NCBI GenBank assembly: GCA_013399115.1
Contig: VXAA01001407.1
Coordinates: forward strand, 143,011-207,010
Length of the DNA stretch: 64,000 bases
Direction: 5' to 3'
DNA from: Anseranas semipalmata
Lineage: Eukaryota; Chordata; Aves; Anseriformes; Anseranatidae
This document shows, piece by piece, positions 39,701 through 47,800 of the stretch. Within the stretch, counting starts at the first letter, position 1. Each line of letters starts with the position of its first letter. Below the pieces are notes generated by a model, which was not told the DNA's origin, did not search any database, and worked only from the letters and a program-made list of their open reading frames with translations. The translations under genes were made by a program, and so were the position numbers.

Positions 39701-41769
39701 TACTAGGAGCTGCTGAAAAAACAATCAAACTTTGCAACCTCATAGATATTCCCCAGCACCCTGAATGATGTTACTTAAAGCCAAACAGAAGAGTCTTCAG
39801 TTTGATAGTGACTGAGTCTCTTTTAATCCCCGTTTTATCCAGAGATCTGCCAAAGACTGCAGGCGCCGCAAAACCAGTGATCAGCCATCCAACCACAGCC
39901 AGAATACAGAGAGCAGCTGTTCAACACCAGAGTCCGTACAGGAGCTGTCAGATGACGATGGCAAGTATTTGGTTATCATTGGGTCAGGCTTTTCATTTTC
40001 TTCTTCCTTTGGTACCTTACTCCTTGAGCCAGCCCCTGGGCATTTCCCAGCCTTGCTAAGAATACAGGCCCATAGCATTCAGGCAAACACAGAGAATATT
40101 CTGTTTTTGTATTTTCCTTATGCCTCCTCTTTCTGCCTCATGTTATCCATGCCAACAAGGGCTTCCCAACTCCTGGAACAAACATGTTGGAAAAATACAC
40201 TGAAATTCTAATAGACAGGAAACAGGTTTAATTTCTCATTCACTTTTCTCTCAGTCTTTGTTGGAGGTAACCTTGAATATTTCAGAGATGGGGGCAGATG
40301 TGAGTACTCCATTCCCCTCCCCTTAGCTGGGGAGGATGCTGTAAAAAGGGTGAGAGCTGAGAAGGGGCCTCAGACTGGTATCACAGGGCCCCTTCCATTG
40401 ACCTCTGTCTTCAAGGTGGAAGAGTCTGTCACCTGTCCCCTTTTCCCCATGTTTCCTCCTGAAAGTGTCCCCCCAGCTGTGACAATTTGATCGCAGTCAG
40501 CTGCTTGCTGGGTGAACCTGGTTTGTGTTTAATCACCACCACCAGAGACGGTGATGCAAAACATAATGTCCTTCAATACTTTGCCGCAGGGTTTGGAAGT
40601 CTGTGCACTCAGTGCGGGAAAGAAATGAATCACCTGAAGGAAATTCATTCAGCTGTCTTATCCCTACAGAGAGCCCAACAGGACATACACAGGTAACCAT
40701 TTTCTCTCATCAAAGCAATTATCTTAATGGGCTAAAAATAACCTGTGGCATTTAACTTCTCCGCTGTGGCCTTTGGAGCGTCCTTATCAGCTGCAGGGGT
40801 GCAGTGAACAACTGCTTCAATAGGTAACCTTAATAGATTACACACCGGAAAGGCAAAACCACCCCTTCCTTGAAAATGTAATCTCTTCCTCTTAAGACTC
40901 TCTTTATGGGGGCAAAAAGCATCACCACAGGGTGTTACGTATTCCCTGGCACTCCCAACTGCAAAACAGCTGCAGAAGTTGGGAGGGGCTGGGCAGAGTG
41001 CTGGCTGTAAATAAATCTCTGCTAGGCAAGAAGGCATGGATCTCCCTTATCAGCCATTGAGTAAGTTACGAATTAGCTCAGTTTGCTGTAGAAACGTAGG
41101 CATGTGGTCTGAATACTGAGCTCCATGGGGTGAAAAGCACTACAGACTCCTGTGGGGAGGACAAGGGAGGTATTAGCTGCTACATCCGATGCAGGGAGCC
41201 CCACTGATTCCGTAATGTATGAGGAGTATTATCCAGCCCTACAGAGACATCAGTGGAGTGGGATCACATGCTAGGCCCACTGTTTCTGGATGCTGGAGCA
41301 ATTGGTGACATGATTTTAGCTCTTCTCTGCTGCTCTTTGGGGTGTCCAGGGCCGATTCTTGTATTTGGGAAGGTTGGGACATACATTTGTGAATGGGTGC
41401 TGGGGGAAGAGATTTCTTGGGTTTTGTGCTCTTATATCTTCTGATGCCAGCCAGCACCCAGAAGTACTCATTTTTCTGTTAAAAAGAGGGGAGGAAAGTC
41501 TGGGGGGCACAGTGCCGTACCCGTTAGGGTGCCTCTGAAGTACTGGGATCCCTGCCTGTGTGGAAGCTCTGGGGCTCTGGGTGTGCATTCACTCCCTCCA
41601 ACACACAATTAAACATACTGCTTTCTTTTCCAGAAACCTCAGCGCTTTGAACAAAAAATCCTTCCACAGGAAGGTCTCTTCTGAAAGCTTCCTCCTGGAC
41701 TCTCGCTGTTGGTTTCTCCTTTGCATCTTTCTTACGTGTCAACTGTTCATTAATTATGTCTTCAAATAA
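590..41769 (+). CDS. OSBPL5: OSBPL5 (ORP5), oxysterol-binding protein-related protein 5, 3' part of gene, 17 coding exons
   Basis: Joining exons 590-793, 6449-6533, 15795-15966, 21112-21331, 24075-24259, 25700-25781, 26401-26499, 27513-27609, 28612-28710, 29967-30064, 32087-32176, 34964-35100, 37812-37997, 38525-38663, 39843-39960, 40590-40692 and 41634-41769 gives one open frame of 749 residues ending in TAA. Seen: a PH domain at about residues 1-115, an acidic Ser-rich linker to about 227, the OSBP-related lipid-transfer domain (about 245-615) with LPTF and EQVSHHPP motifs, and a hydrophobic C-terminal tail anchor in the last 20 residues. Known for the family: ORP5 and ORP8 are ER-anchored proteins that exchange phosphatidylserine for PI4P at ER-plasma-membrane contacts, and the two histidines of the signature bind PI4P. 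The linker and tail-anchor sequence match ORP5 better than ORP8. The N-terminal ~130 residues and the promoter lie upstream of the window. Confidence 0.96.
1581..1601. repeat. (AAAC)n microsatellite
   Basis: Four to five copies of AAAC in an intron. Confidence 0.85.
3321..3421. repeat. Imperfect local tandem duplication with GGTA repeats
   Basis: Two copies begin GGTAGGTAGGTAAGAT (3321 and 3386) and end TAAATATA..AACCAA.GAACT. The second lacks about 30 internal bases, so it looks like a duplication followed by a deletion. Confidence 0.7.
6449..6533 (+). CDS. OSBPL5: OSBPL5 exon b: PH domain, middle
   Basis: Acceptor ATTTCCAG, donor GATG|GTAAGT, 85 nt, phase 0 to 1. It encodes GPKGENVGSITQPLPSS and the following strand to SESD, continuing the PH domain. 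Confidence 0.96.
11618..11644. repeat. (TTGG)n microsatellite
   Basis: About six to seven tandem TTGG units followed by a T run. Confidence 0.9.
13590..13850. promoter_or_regulatory. Intronic GC-rich, CpG-enriched block (possible regulatory element)
   Basis: By eye, more than ten CpG dinucleotides in about 260 bases, in an otherwise CpG-poor intron with higher GC content than its flanks. No convincing exon or start is visible. An alternative promoter or a methylation-escaping element is possible but unproven. Confidence 0.3.
15795..15966 (+). CDS. OSBPL5: OSBPL5 exon c: PH C-terminal helix and start of linker
   Basis: Acceptor TTTTCACAG, donor CCA|GTAAGA, 172 nt, phase 1 to 2. It encodes the PH-closing helix (RCWLDALELALRCSSL) and then a less conserved polar linker. 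It lies 9.3 kb from the previous exon but the phase and sequence join cleanly. Confidence 0.95.
15967..21111 (+). other. OSBPL5: OSBPL5 intron, 5.1 kb
   Basis: No exon recognised. The only structured sequence I see is an AT/AC microsatellite at 19,531-19,580. Confidence 0.75.
19531..19580. repeat. TA/CA compound microsatellite
   Basis: TATATATA then CACACACACA then CATA units. Confidence 0.9.
21112..21331 (+). CDS. OSBPL5: OSBPL5 exon d: acidic serine-rich linker
   Basis: Acceptor GTGTTTCAG, donor GAG|GTAACA, 220 nt, phase 2 to 0. It encodes a linker rich in Glu, Ser and Asn between PH and lipid-transfer domains, including ENDAFSDKSER and KGTTYVEQ, which are ORP5-type. It contains a His-His-His insert flanked by two LEN triplets. 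Confidence 0.94.
21332..24074 (+). other. OSBPL5: OSBPL5 intron, 2.7 kb
   Basis: No exon recognised. There is a 17-A run at 22,195-22,211. The first 350 bases (about 21,480-21,680) have the AT-rich, TAATTA/ATGCAT-rich texture of a conserved non-coding element, which is not testable here. Confidence 0.7.
22195..22211. repeat. Poly(A) run, 17 bases
   Basis: Uninterrupted A run with no recognisable retroposon body upstream. Confidence 0.9.
24075..24259 (+). CDS. OSBPL5: OSBPL5 exon e: start of OSBP-related domain, LPTF motif
   Basis: Acceptor CCGTTGTAG, chosen over an AG five bases downstream because only it keeps the frame; donor CCA|GTAAGC. It carries 185 nt, phase 0 to 2. It encodes ETVSEENKSLMWILLKQL, then VVLPTFILEPRSFLNKLSD and YYYHADLL, the lid and phosphatidylserine-contacting segment of the lipid-transfer domain. 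Confidence 0.95.
24260..25699 (+). other. OSBPL5: OSBPL5 intron, 1.4 kb, with CR1 tail
   Basis: No exon. It contains a direct duplication of a 12-mer (24,405-24,428) and the CR1 3' tail at 25,158-25,211. Confidence 0.75.
25158..25211 (+). mobile_element. CR1-type LINE, short 3' tail fragment
   Basis: The stretch GGCTTGGACGAGACAACCCT, then AGTCCCTTCCAACCTAAAT and TTGTATGA follows the CR1 3' end consensus (TTGGACTAGATGACCT..GGTCCCTTCCAACC..ATTCTATGA). CR1 is the dominant LINE family of birds and is typically 5'-truncated. No coding part remains. Confidence 0.8.
25700..25781 (+). CDS. OSBPL5: OSBPL5 exon f: OSBP-related domain
   Basis: Acceptor GTCCTGCAG, donor AAG|GTAAAA, 82 nt, phase 2 to 0. 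It encodes RIKQVLRWYLSGFYKKPK, typical of ORP5/ORP8. Confidence 0.95.
26401..26499 (+). CDS. OSBPL5: OSBPL5 exon g: NPILGETF segment
   Basis: Acceptor is a 10-T run then CAG; donor CAA|GTAAGT. It carries 33 codons, phase 0. It encodes KKPYNPILGETFRCCWFHPQ and ends with EQ, the first two residues of the EQVSHHPP signature. Confidence 0.96.
27513..27609 (+). CDS. OSBPL5: OSBPL5 exon h: VSHHPP signature
   Basis: Acceptor TTCTTCTAG, donor TATG|GTAAGA, 97 nt, phase 0 to 1. It begins VSHHPPVSAFHVSNRKDGF. The two histidines are the phosphoinositide ligands in the OSBP family, and both are intact. Confidence 0.96.
27824..27845. repeat. (AAC)n microsatellite
   Basis: About six tandem AAC units. Confidence 0.85.
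28612..28710 (+). CDS. OSBPL5: OSBPL5 exon i, followed by a GC donor
   Basis: Acceptor AAATTCCAG; 99 nt, phase 1 to 1; encodes NSLSALLDGKAKL and ends PYAHCK plus one base. The donor reads AAAG|GCAAGT, not GT. No GT donor nearby keeps the frame to the next exon, so I read this as a GC-AG intron. Confidence 0.93.
28711..29966 (+). other. OSBPL5: OSBPL5 intron with GC-AG boundaries
   Basis: It begins GCAAGT and ends TTTCAG. Apart from the GC, the donor matches the strong consensus typical of GC-AG introns. No other content recognised. Confidence 0.88.
29967..30064 (+). CDS. OSBPL5: OSBPL5 exon j: ILYGTM segment
   Basis: Acceptor TTTCAG, donor AAG|GTAAGA, 98 nt, phase 1 to 0. It encodes ILYGTMTMELGGKVTIDC and ends EFKLK, in the lipid-transfer domain beta barrel. 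Confidence 0.96.
30065..34963 (+). other. OSBPL5: OSBPL5 introns between exons j-l (30065-32086, 32177-34963)
   Basis: Apart from exon 32,087-32,176, no exon recognised. The minus-strand open frame of 193 codons at 33,482-34,063 has no recognisable domain and is treated as chance. Confidence 0.7.
32087..32176 (+). CDS. OSBPL5: OSBPL5 exon k
   Basis: Acceptor CTGACAG, donor TGG|GTAACG, 30 codons, phase 0. It encodes PFFGGSASINQISGKIKSGE and ends LDGHW, which matches the ORP5 barrel. Confidence 0.96.
34964..35100 (+). CDS. OSBPL5: OSBPL5 exon l
   Basis: Acceptor TTCTTCTCAG, donor AAAG|GTAAGG, 137 nt, phase 0 to 2. It encodes a variable loop, then EVFWNPTSEVRRQRL and EEQTDFESE. Confidence 0.94.
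35101..37811 (+). other. OSBPL5: OSBPL5 intron, 2.7 kb
   Basis: I see nothing beyond ordinary unique intronic sequence. Confidence 0.75.
37812..37997 (+). CDS. OSBPL5: OSBPL5 exon m: LWQHVT to WHYKYE
   Basis: Acceptor TTTGTAG, donor GGA|GTGAGT, 186 nt, phase 2 to 2. It encodes RLWQHVTSAINKGDQHKATQ, a charged helix and NEWHYKYE, the C-terminal helices of the lipid-transfer domain. The GC content is clearly above the flanking introns. Confidence 0.95.
37998..38524 (+). other. OSBPL5: OSBPL5 intron, 0.5 kb
   Basis: Short intron, GTGAGT to AAAG. Nothing else seen. Confidence 0.85.
38525..38663 (+). CDS. OSBPL5: OSBPL5 exon n: PWDPLNDIAQFE
   Basis: Acceptor TTGAAAG, donor AAG|GTAAAA, 139 nt, phase 2 to 0. 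It encodes LRPWDPLNDIAQFEKNGILQ, the end of the lipid-transfer fold, then a Thr/Asn-rich segment. Confidence 0.93.
38664..39842 (+). other. OSBPL5: OSBPL5 intron, 1.2 kb
   Basis: It contains an 18-base tandem duplication (39,650-39,667 and 39,669-39,686, TAATATCCTTAACCAGCT with one mismatch). Nothing else recognised. Confidence 0.8.
39843..39960 (+). CDS. OSBPL5: OSBPL5 exon o, followed by a GC donor
   Basis: Acceptor TTTATCCAG; 118 nt, phase 0 to 1. It encodes RRRKTSDQPSNHSQNTESS and an acidic ELSDDD end. The donor is GATG|GCAAGT, a second GC-AG intron; the frame to the next exon requires exactly this junction. Confidence 0.9.
39961..40589 (+). other. OSBPL5: OSBPL5 intron with GC-AG boundaries (second)
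   Basis: It begins GCAAGT and ends GCCGCAG; 629 bases. No other feature seen. Confidence 0.85.
40590..40692 (+). CDS. OSBPL5: OSBPL5 exon p: C-terminal helix
   Basis: Acceptor TTGCCGCAG, donor ACAG|GTAACC, 103 nt, phase 1 to 2. It encodes a short CxxC-containing segment (SLCTQCGKE), then a coiled-coil-like helix ending QRAQQDIH, aligned with the pre-anchor helix of ORP5. Confidence 0.92.
40693..41633 (+). other. OSBPL5: OSBPL5 last intron, 0.9 kb
   Basis: GTAACC to TTCCAG. Nothing else seen. Confidence 0.85.
41634..41769 (+). CDS. OSBPL5: OSBPL5 last coding exon: ER tail anchor and stop
   Basis: Acceptor TCTTTTCCAG; phase 2; stop TAA at 41767-41769. The last 20 residues (WFLLCIFLTCQLFINYVFK) are one hydrophobic helix, the ER tail anchor characteristic of ORP5/ORP8. 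The family-typical C-terminal Phe/Leu-Lys end supports a true terminus. Confidence 0.96.
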
Positions 41770-42970
41770 AAGCACTACGTTTGGCAGCAATAACAATTAC
41801 TGGCTGCAGGAGGGGGGGCCACTCGCGCAAGGAGCCCAGCGAGGCACCAAAGCACTTTAGAACCAACGCGGCAGAGGTGGAAGAAAGTTGAGAAACAGGT
41901 GGAAAAGGGACCTAGGAACTTTGTTCCTGCAGATTATGTCATTTTTGCCTTTTACATGTACATCTTCAAGGACCTCTTAACCTGTACGGGCCTTAATGCT
42001 GAAGCCAAATGTAGCTTTAATTGTGCAATTTGTTTTCTATGTCTTGTCCTTTTCTGATGCAATTAATAATTATCCAACAGTATTGGTACCCCCAAAATGG
42101 TAAACACGCCCGCCAACGTTTTGGAAAGGCCACGCCGGCCTGGTTCATAGCTCTACGAGGGAGGGAATATAGTTGGGGAGCTGCAAAGAACTGATGTTCA
42201 CAGTGCCTGTCTGGCCGCATTTAATTATGGGAGGGAGCACACTTGGTCCAAAAAATCCACCCCCCAGGATATTAAGTCATAATTTGTTTTGTCAGCACAC
42301 ACACAGAATGGGACCTCAGGATATTTTGTTTTCCATTCCGCGGGAACTGTAAATACACGTGACTTCCTGGCGCCATTCCTCTTTAGGAAATGGGAAGTAT
42401 TCAGTGAAAGCTCCTCGTTTGGTTACAGAGCTGATTGGTGTCCTGGACCAGGCCCATGGAGCGTCACATCAGACACACCTCTTCGTAAAACCTGGTCACT
42501 TACTATTACTGTTCTTATTTGCTATATGGCTGTTTCATAATACCACACACAAGCATTGGAGAGAGGAATCACTGCCCCAGAACAGGTGAGAAGGACAGGA
42601 GCAATATGGGTGTATGTGTGTTTGGTTGTAGGCACTTTTATTGTCAAAGGTCAGTAAGGAGGAAGGGTTTTGCCACTGCATTGTTCAAATCTGTTAATAG
42701 TCTTCCTATTTTACACCATTTTTTAAAGATTTGCAATATTTTCTGTAGACTGCAGACAATACTAAGCCTTTCTTTTCTGGCCTGAAGTAGTTCCAAGTGG
42801 TAAGTACTGCTATATATACAGCCTTAAAATACTTAGTGGTGGTGCCAGTCTGGGCTATCTTTCAATGTAAATGTTTCCAAATTTTTAACTACATTCCTCG
42901 TCATATTCCCCAAGTAGGGGAAACCTGTTTGTGCTTGATATGTTGAAATAAAACTACACACAACTTTCAG
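41770..42970 (+). other. OSBPL5: OSBPL5 3' untranslated region (end inferred)
   Basis: No reading frame continues past the stop. The best poly(A) signal is AATAAA at 42947-42952, with GT-rich sequence some 40 bases on. A second AATAAA at 41765-41770 overlaps the stop codon itself and would leave almost no 3' UTR. The end is inferred, not seen. Confidence 0.6.
42947..42952 (+). terminator. OSBPL5: Poly(A) signal AATAAA, likely OSBPL5 distal
   Basis: Canonical hexamer about 1.2 kb after the stop, followed within 50 bases by a GT-rich stretch (ATTTGTGTTTGACC). No other canonical hexamer closer to the next gene fits as well. Confidence 0.55.
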
Positions 42971-44539
42971 TGGCAGTCTGTCTGAGAAATTATTTGTGTT
43001 TGACCATGGTTTTGTATTTTACAGCATTTTACAAGCAAACAACTCTTAGGTCATGCTGTTCAGAGAAAAACTACATGAGTAGGCCTGTGAGAATCTCAGA
43101 CTTAAACAATAATTTAGAATAGCAATAGCATTTTGGTACCCATCTGGCTCAAATTGTCCATGTCTTTTAATTGTAGTGAGTTCCTCAAAATAGAAAGAAA
43201 AGTGGTTGCTGGGATTTTCAGTCACACACATAAATGTACAGACTTGCCTTGGACTTAGAAAACCTTCACATGGAGGAGGTGGCTTGATAATAGGGAATAG
43301 GATGGCTCCATGGAGAGAAAACCACAACTCTCTGGCGTGGGCAGGATAAGAGCCAGCACCTGGAAGCTGACATTCATGTAAGAAACAAATTACAGATTTT
43401 AAGGGATGAGAGTGATTTCATTATTAGCAAAAAGTCTCCAGAGAAACAAAGGATTCTTCATCCTTGAAAAATGTCAACATTTTCAATCCAGATCAGATGC
43501 CTTTTTGAAGCGCATCATCCTAGCCACTCTTTTTTCTGAGGAAGTCTGACCCGCGCTATATGCAGTGGGAGTGGGTCCCCTGGCCTTTGCCTATGGAAGA
43601 ATACCCAGCTGTTAGTAAGACCTGTCTGGCTATGAAAAGTTCTGTATGGGCCTTAAAAATATTTGCTCCTAAAGTTGTGCAAACACGTCTACTAATTTCC
43701 TGCCTAAATCTCACTTTGAATGCTTCAGCAAGTCAGCACATCTCTGGCCTGTCAGCACAGCCTTCCTCATCAGACATATCCCCCTTTGGGACCATGTATT
43801 CAAGTCACTGCGAGGAGCCTCTCCTCTTATGTGGGTGTATTTACATGTCAGGTACAAATATATTCTGGGTTTGTGAAGATAGTTACTAAAAAAAAAAGAA
43901 AAAAAAAACTGAACCAAAGAAAAGTAGTGCTGAACAGGAAGCCATTACTAGGTGTTAGGTGAATGTTTGAAATTCTTTGGATCCTTTCCATTTTACAAAA
44001 CTACGTGCCCATAGGGATTTTACTAGGACTTGTTACTGCAGTCAAATAAAACAAAGGTTACCAGGAGAGGAGCAGTTCAATGAAAGAAACTATTAACCTA
44101 CATAAACTAATTATGCATCAGCAGAGGAGAAGTTTCCAACATTTACTGCCACTGCCGCAAGGGATTAAAAAAATAATCCCAAAAGGAAAAATCAGTGTAT
44201 CCTTGTGCTATTAATTTTAATCCAATTTTGATACCCGGAGGTGAGTGTTCCTACATGCCAGTTATGTGCGTGGGGAGGATGAAAAGTATTCTTGAGGAAA
44301 ATCATGGCTGTTGCTATTTCTCTAGGAGCAATACCTGCCGTTGGAAAAAAAAAAAATGCTCTGGGGATTAAAAAGAAACGGTTATGCACCCAGTTTGTGC
44401 GTTTTTTGAGAAATTCTCCTTCTGCCCTTTGCCCCTCCTTTTTATGATCAGCAGGTAGCCCTTTAGCAACAAGACGTGAGCTTTGGGTGGAAAGCCAGGA
44501 GCGGGGCCGTTTCCTAACAAGCTACCTGCTTTCCTCCTG
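42971..44539. other. Intergenic stretch between OSBPL5 and the TNF receptor gene
   Basis: No convincing exon. There is an A-rich interrupted run at 43,888-43,908. A 109-codon plus-strand open frame at 43,560-43,889 has no recognisable domain. GC content rises sharply towards 44,540. Confidence 0.6.
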
Positions 44540-44755
44540 CTCCCAATAGGTGCGAAGCGTGCTGCCGGGGCACGTCCCGGCGCTCGACCCGCTTTTCCTC
44601 GCCCCCGAAGCACGCTTTGAGGCCAGTTCTTTCCGTGCTACCTGGCTGCCCCCTTACCCCCCGCTGTTGGACACCAAAACGTCGGGCCGCGGGTGCGAAT
44701 GGAGGCGCGGGACCGTTTCCCGGCGCATCCCATCCCCGGCGGGGCGGGGCGGGGG

Positions 44756-44778
44756 CGGCCCGGCCCGGCCCGGCCCGG
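44756..44778. repeat. (CGGCC)n run in CpG island
   Basis: About four to five copies of a 5-base GC-only unit immediately upstream of the likely 5' UTR. Such runs often cause the assembly gaps seen here. Confidence 0.8.
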
Positions 44779-44861
44779 GGGCGGATAAAGCGGCGGCGGA
44801 GCCGCTTCCGAGGCCGTGCTGCGAGCAGCAGGAGCGCGGCGGGGCCGCGCCGGGCGCCGGG

Positions 44862-44897
44862 ATGGGAGTCGGGGCGGCGGGGCTGCTGCTGCTGGTG
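44862..44897 (+). CDS. TNFRSF23: TNFRSF exon 1 (partial): start codon and signal peptide
   Basis: The ATG has G at -3 and G at +4, a good Kozak context. It opens MGVGAAGLLLLV, a typical signal-peptide hydrophobic core, then enters the gap. The frame is also open upstream to about 44,550, but with no in-frame ATG and Pro/Arg-rich low-complexity content, so I place the start here. The 3' end of this exon is hidden. Confidence 0.75.
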
Positions 44898-47800
44898 NNN
44901 NNNNNNNNNNNNNNNNNNNNNNNNNNNNNNNNNNNNNNNNNNNNNNNNNNNNNNNNNNNNNNNNNNNNNNNNNNNNNNNNNNNNNNNNNNNNNNNNNNNN
45001 NNNNNNNNNNNNNNNNNNNCCTCCTAAGCCCAACGAGGCCGGGAGGGCGCGGCACGGGGTGACCGGGGCGAGGGCGGCCGCGGTTCTCGCTCTCCTCGAG
45101 GGGAAGGAGGCTGCGGGTCGGGAGCGAGCTCCGTAAGAACATTCCCGGTAGCTGTCGGTGGTTCTGTGGGGTACGCGATTACCGGGAAGGCTTTGGGTCT
45201 CCCGTGGGGAGAAAGTCGGAAGAGCGGAGTTGCGGAAGAGGGGGAGGGCAGGCTTTAAATCCGCCGCTTCTCGGTTTTAAAGCCGCTGCTTACGGGGCAG
45301 AAGCGGAGCTTCTTCCCCTCCTCCGGCTGTCCTGTCACCCCTCTCTCGGCGCGGTGGACCCGCTGTGCCTGTGCGGCCCCGCCACGACGCCTCGGGTTCC
45401 CCCCGCTGCCGCTCCGCGTTGGCGCTGCGCGCTACTGTAGCCACATGGGCTTCTCTTCGGAAAAAGTTGTTTCCTAATGCTCCCGTGGCTTCGGTAAGTT
45501 TGGTAATGACTCATTAACTTGCCTTCTGGTTAAGATTACAGAGCCAGTGAGAAATGTGGTCTGAAAATTCCTTGGGCGTTTCCTCTGTTTTGCTGAAGGA
45601 AGACGGCGACCCTTCTGTGTTAAGATGGGGCGAGGGGGAGTGAGACAAATCCCTTGCACAGGGCAGAAACCTCAGCCTCTGAAGTTTGCTTGTAGTGAAT
45701 TAGTGAAAAGAAGATAGAAGTTAAAATGGAGGTGGGGGGCCTGGAGCAATAGTTTCCTAAAACGCTTCAGCTGCTGCTCTGGAACTGCGTGGTGCTGCTC
45801 TAACCCATCCTTTGTGATTGTAATTACTGCTGTGAACAGCACACTTAGCAGAAATTAGTTTGGGTTTCCTTTGTGGCTTCCCATGAACATCTGAATATGT
45901 TTTCAAGTCTTTACAGGAACATCTCCCCAAGATTGCTATCCTGTCCTGGCAGGATGAATCACTTGCAAACACCTGTTTGTCTTTGCTGTAGGTTACACTG
46001 CTGATAATGCCTGGAAACAGAGCAGAGGACTGCAGAGAGGAAGAATACTTGCACAAAGGCCGTTGCTGTGTGCTCTGCCCAGCAGGTAAGACTTCAGGCA
46101 GGTAGCAGCCACCTTCCCCATCCGAGGTGACTGTGTCATTATTGGTTTTATGCTCCATCTGGTGGAAGTGTAAGCCCAGGCGAAGCTGTGATGGCTTCTT
46201 GGTGCTGGTAGGGGCTAGACTCCATTTTGAAGCGAGAGCTTCTTGCGCAATAGGTGATGACTGGGAGAGGTGCCTTGGCAGCAGTTCAGAAAATCTCTGC
46301 CCACTGTTGAGGATCAAGTGTTCAAAGTCGGGTTGCTTTCTGTGTGTGTTTTTTTTTTTTTTTAAACAGTAGTTGGTGAGCACAAACAGCGGGCCCAGGG
46401 GAATTCTGATATTTCTGTATGTAGAACTTTGCTTTGCCTTTGCTTTCCCTGCCTCGCTCAATGCGTGCAGTTAACGCAGCTTTGTGCCAAGAAGCACCCT
46501 GCCCCTGGATGGTATCACAGGGCTATTGCGTGTATTTAAAGAGAATTCAGATGAAGGAGAAGAGATCTTTTTTGTTGTTTTTTTCTTTTCTTTTCTTTTT
46601 TTTTCCACAAGCAATTCTCCCTGTGCCTGCCATGCCCCTTCCAGCAGGATGGCACTGGCCAAATGAGTGACACTGAGCTGCTGCAGTGAATCCTCTGGGC
46701 TCCCTGGTGCGTCCCGGCACAGGCCCGTCTGGCTGCCTTTGCCACTGCCCCTTGTCTGAGCAGCAAGCTGTGAACGTGCCTCCTGACCCATGCTGCGTCA
46801 CCCAGTTGCTGTGGCATGCTGTTTCTTTGCAAGAAAGGGTTGAACTTTGACCAAAAATAGTTCTGTGTCGTAACATCCTATTATGGTCATTTGCATGTTA
46901 AACAATCCCTTGAGAGTGCTGCTGCTGCTGGTTCTCCTCTTCCACAGGTACTTACGTTGCTCAGCACTGCAGTGCTCCACACTTGAGAGGAAGATGCGTC
47001 CCTTGCACCGAAGGAGAAGGTTACACTGCTCATGCAAATGGCTTGGATGAATGCTTGCTGTGCAGCCAGTGCAAAGATGGTACCAAGCACAATTTCAATG
47101 AAACCTTAAACCTTGTGTCCTTTATTTAATGCAGAAATCCTGGTGTGCATTTATTTTGCACTTCTAGTGGAGAATAATGAAGTTGGGGAAAAATAAATTG
47201 CCTTTATGGCCAGGGTATAACTTATGCACAGTTGTATAGAGCCACAACTTTTATATTTGTTTTCTAACTTTTATTTTTAGACCAAATAACCTTGAGAACA
47301 TGTACTTTGACACGTGACACTGAATGCCAATGCAAACAAGGATATTTCTGCCCTGCCGAGGGCTGTGAAATATGTCAGAGATGCAGTAAAACGTAAGTTC
47401 AATAATGAACATAAGCAACTGTTTTCTCTCTAGTGAACTTCAGAGCTATGGCCCAATCTGTGTCAACACCTACCACACGTCATTAGCCTATGAATAATTC
47501 CCCTGAAGCCAAATGGCATTATTAATGCATCTAAATATTAAGTGTCAAAATACATGAGGTTGAGACCTAGAAGATACAGATTTTGTTACTGCTGTAGTTC
47601 TTGCTTATGGTGGTGTGCTTACACTTTTTGTCTTCAGATTAGTACTTTTCCCACATTCATACTTGAATAAGCTTTGTAGCAGTCACTCCCGAACTTTGGG
47701 AGGTAGAGCTACCTGTTGAAGAAAACTAACTATGCATGAATAATGCATCTACTGTGTGTTTTGTGATTATTATTTTTTTTTGCTCCACTTAGAGGCATAA

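Larger units (their letters stand above)
44540..45430 (+). promoter_or_regulatory. TNFRSF23: CpG-island promoter and first exon region of the TNFRSF gene
   Basis: Very GC- and CpG-rich sequence with GGGGCGGGGC (GC-box-like) and a run of CGGCC units just upstream of the start codon. A weak TATA-like GGATAAAG lies at 44,783-44,790. The island is interrupted by a 122-base gap. The transcription start is not determinable. Confidence 0.7.

Noticed and set aside
590..41769. Assignment of the first gene to OSBPL8 rather than OSBPL5
   Set aside because: PH and lipid-transfer domains are shared, but the linker (ENDAFSDKSER), the C-terminal region and tail anchor, and the TNFRSF-CARS1 neighbourhood all fit OSBPL5.
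43560..43889. 109-codon frame between OSBPL5 and the TNFRSF gene
   Set aside because: No family resemblance; nothing suggests a separate gene.
44550..45136. Long open frames on both strands across the 122-N gap
   Set aside because: Kept open by N runs and CpG-rich sequence; only the ATG at 44,862 has a signal-peptide continuation.
45757..46461. 234-codon open frame on the minus strand overlapping TNFRSF exon 2
   Set aside because: Low-complexity Ser/Lys/Gln composition, no domain, overlaps a well-supported plus-strand exon and its introns; chance.
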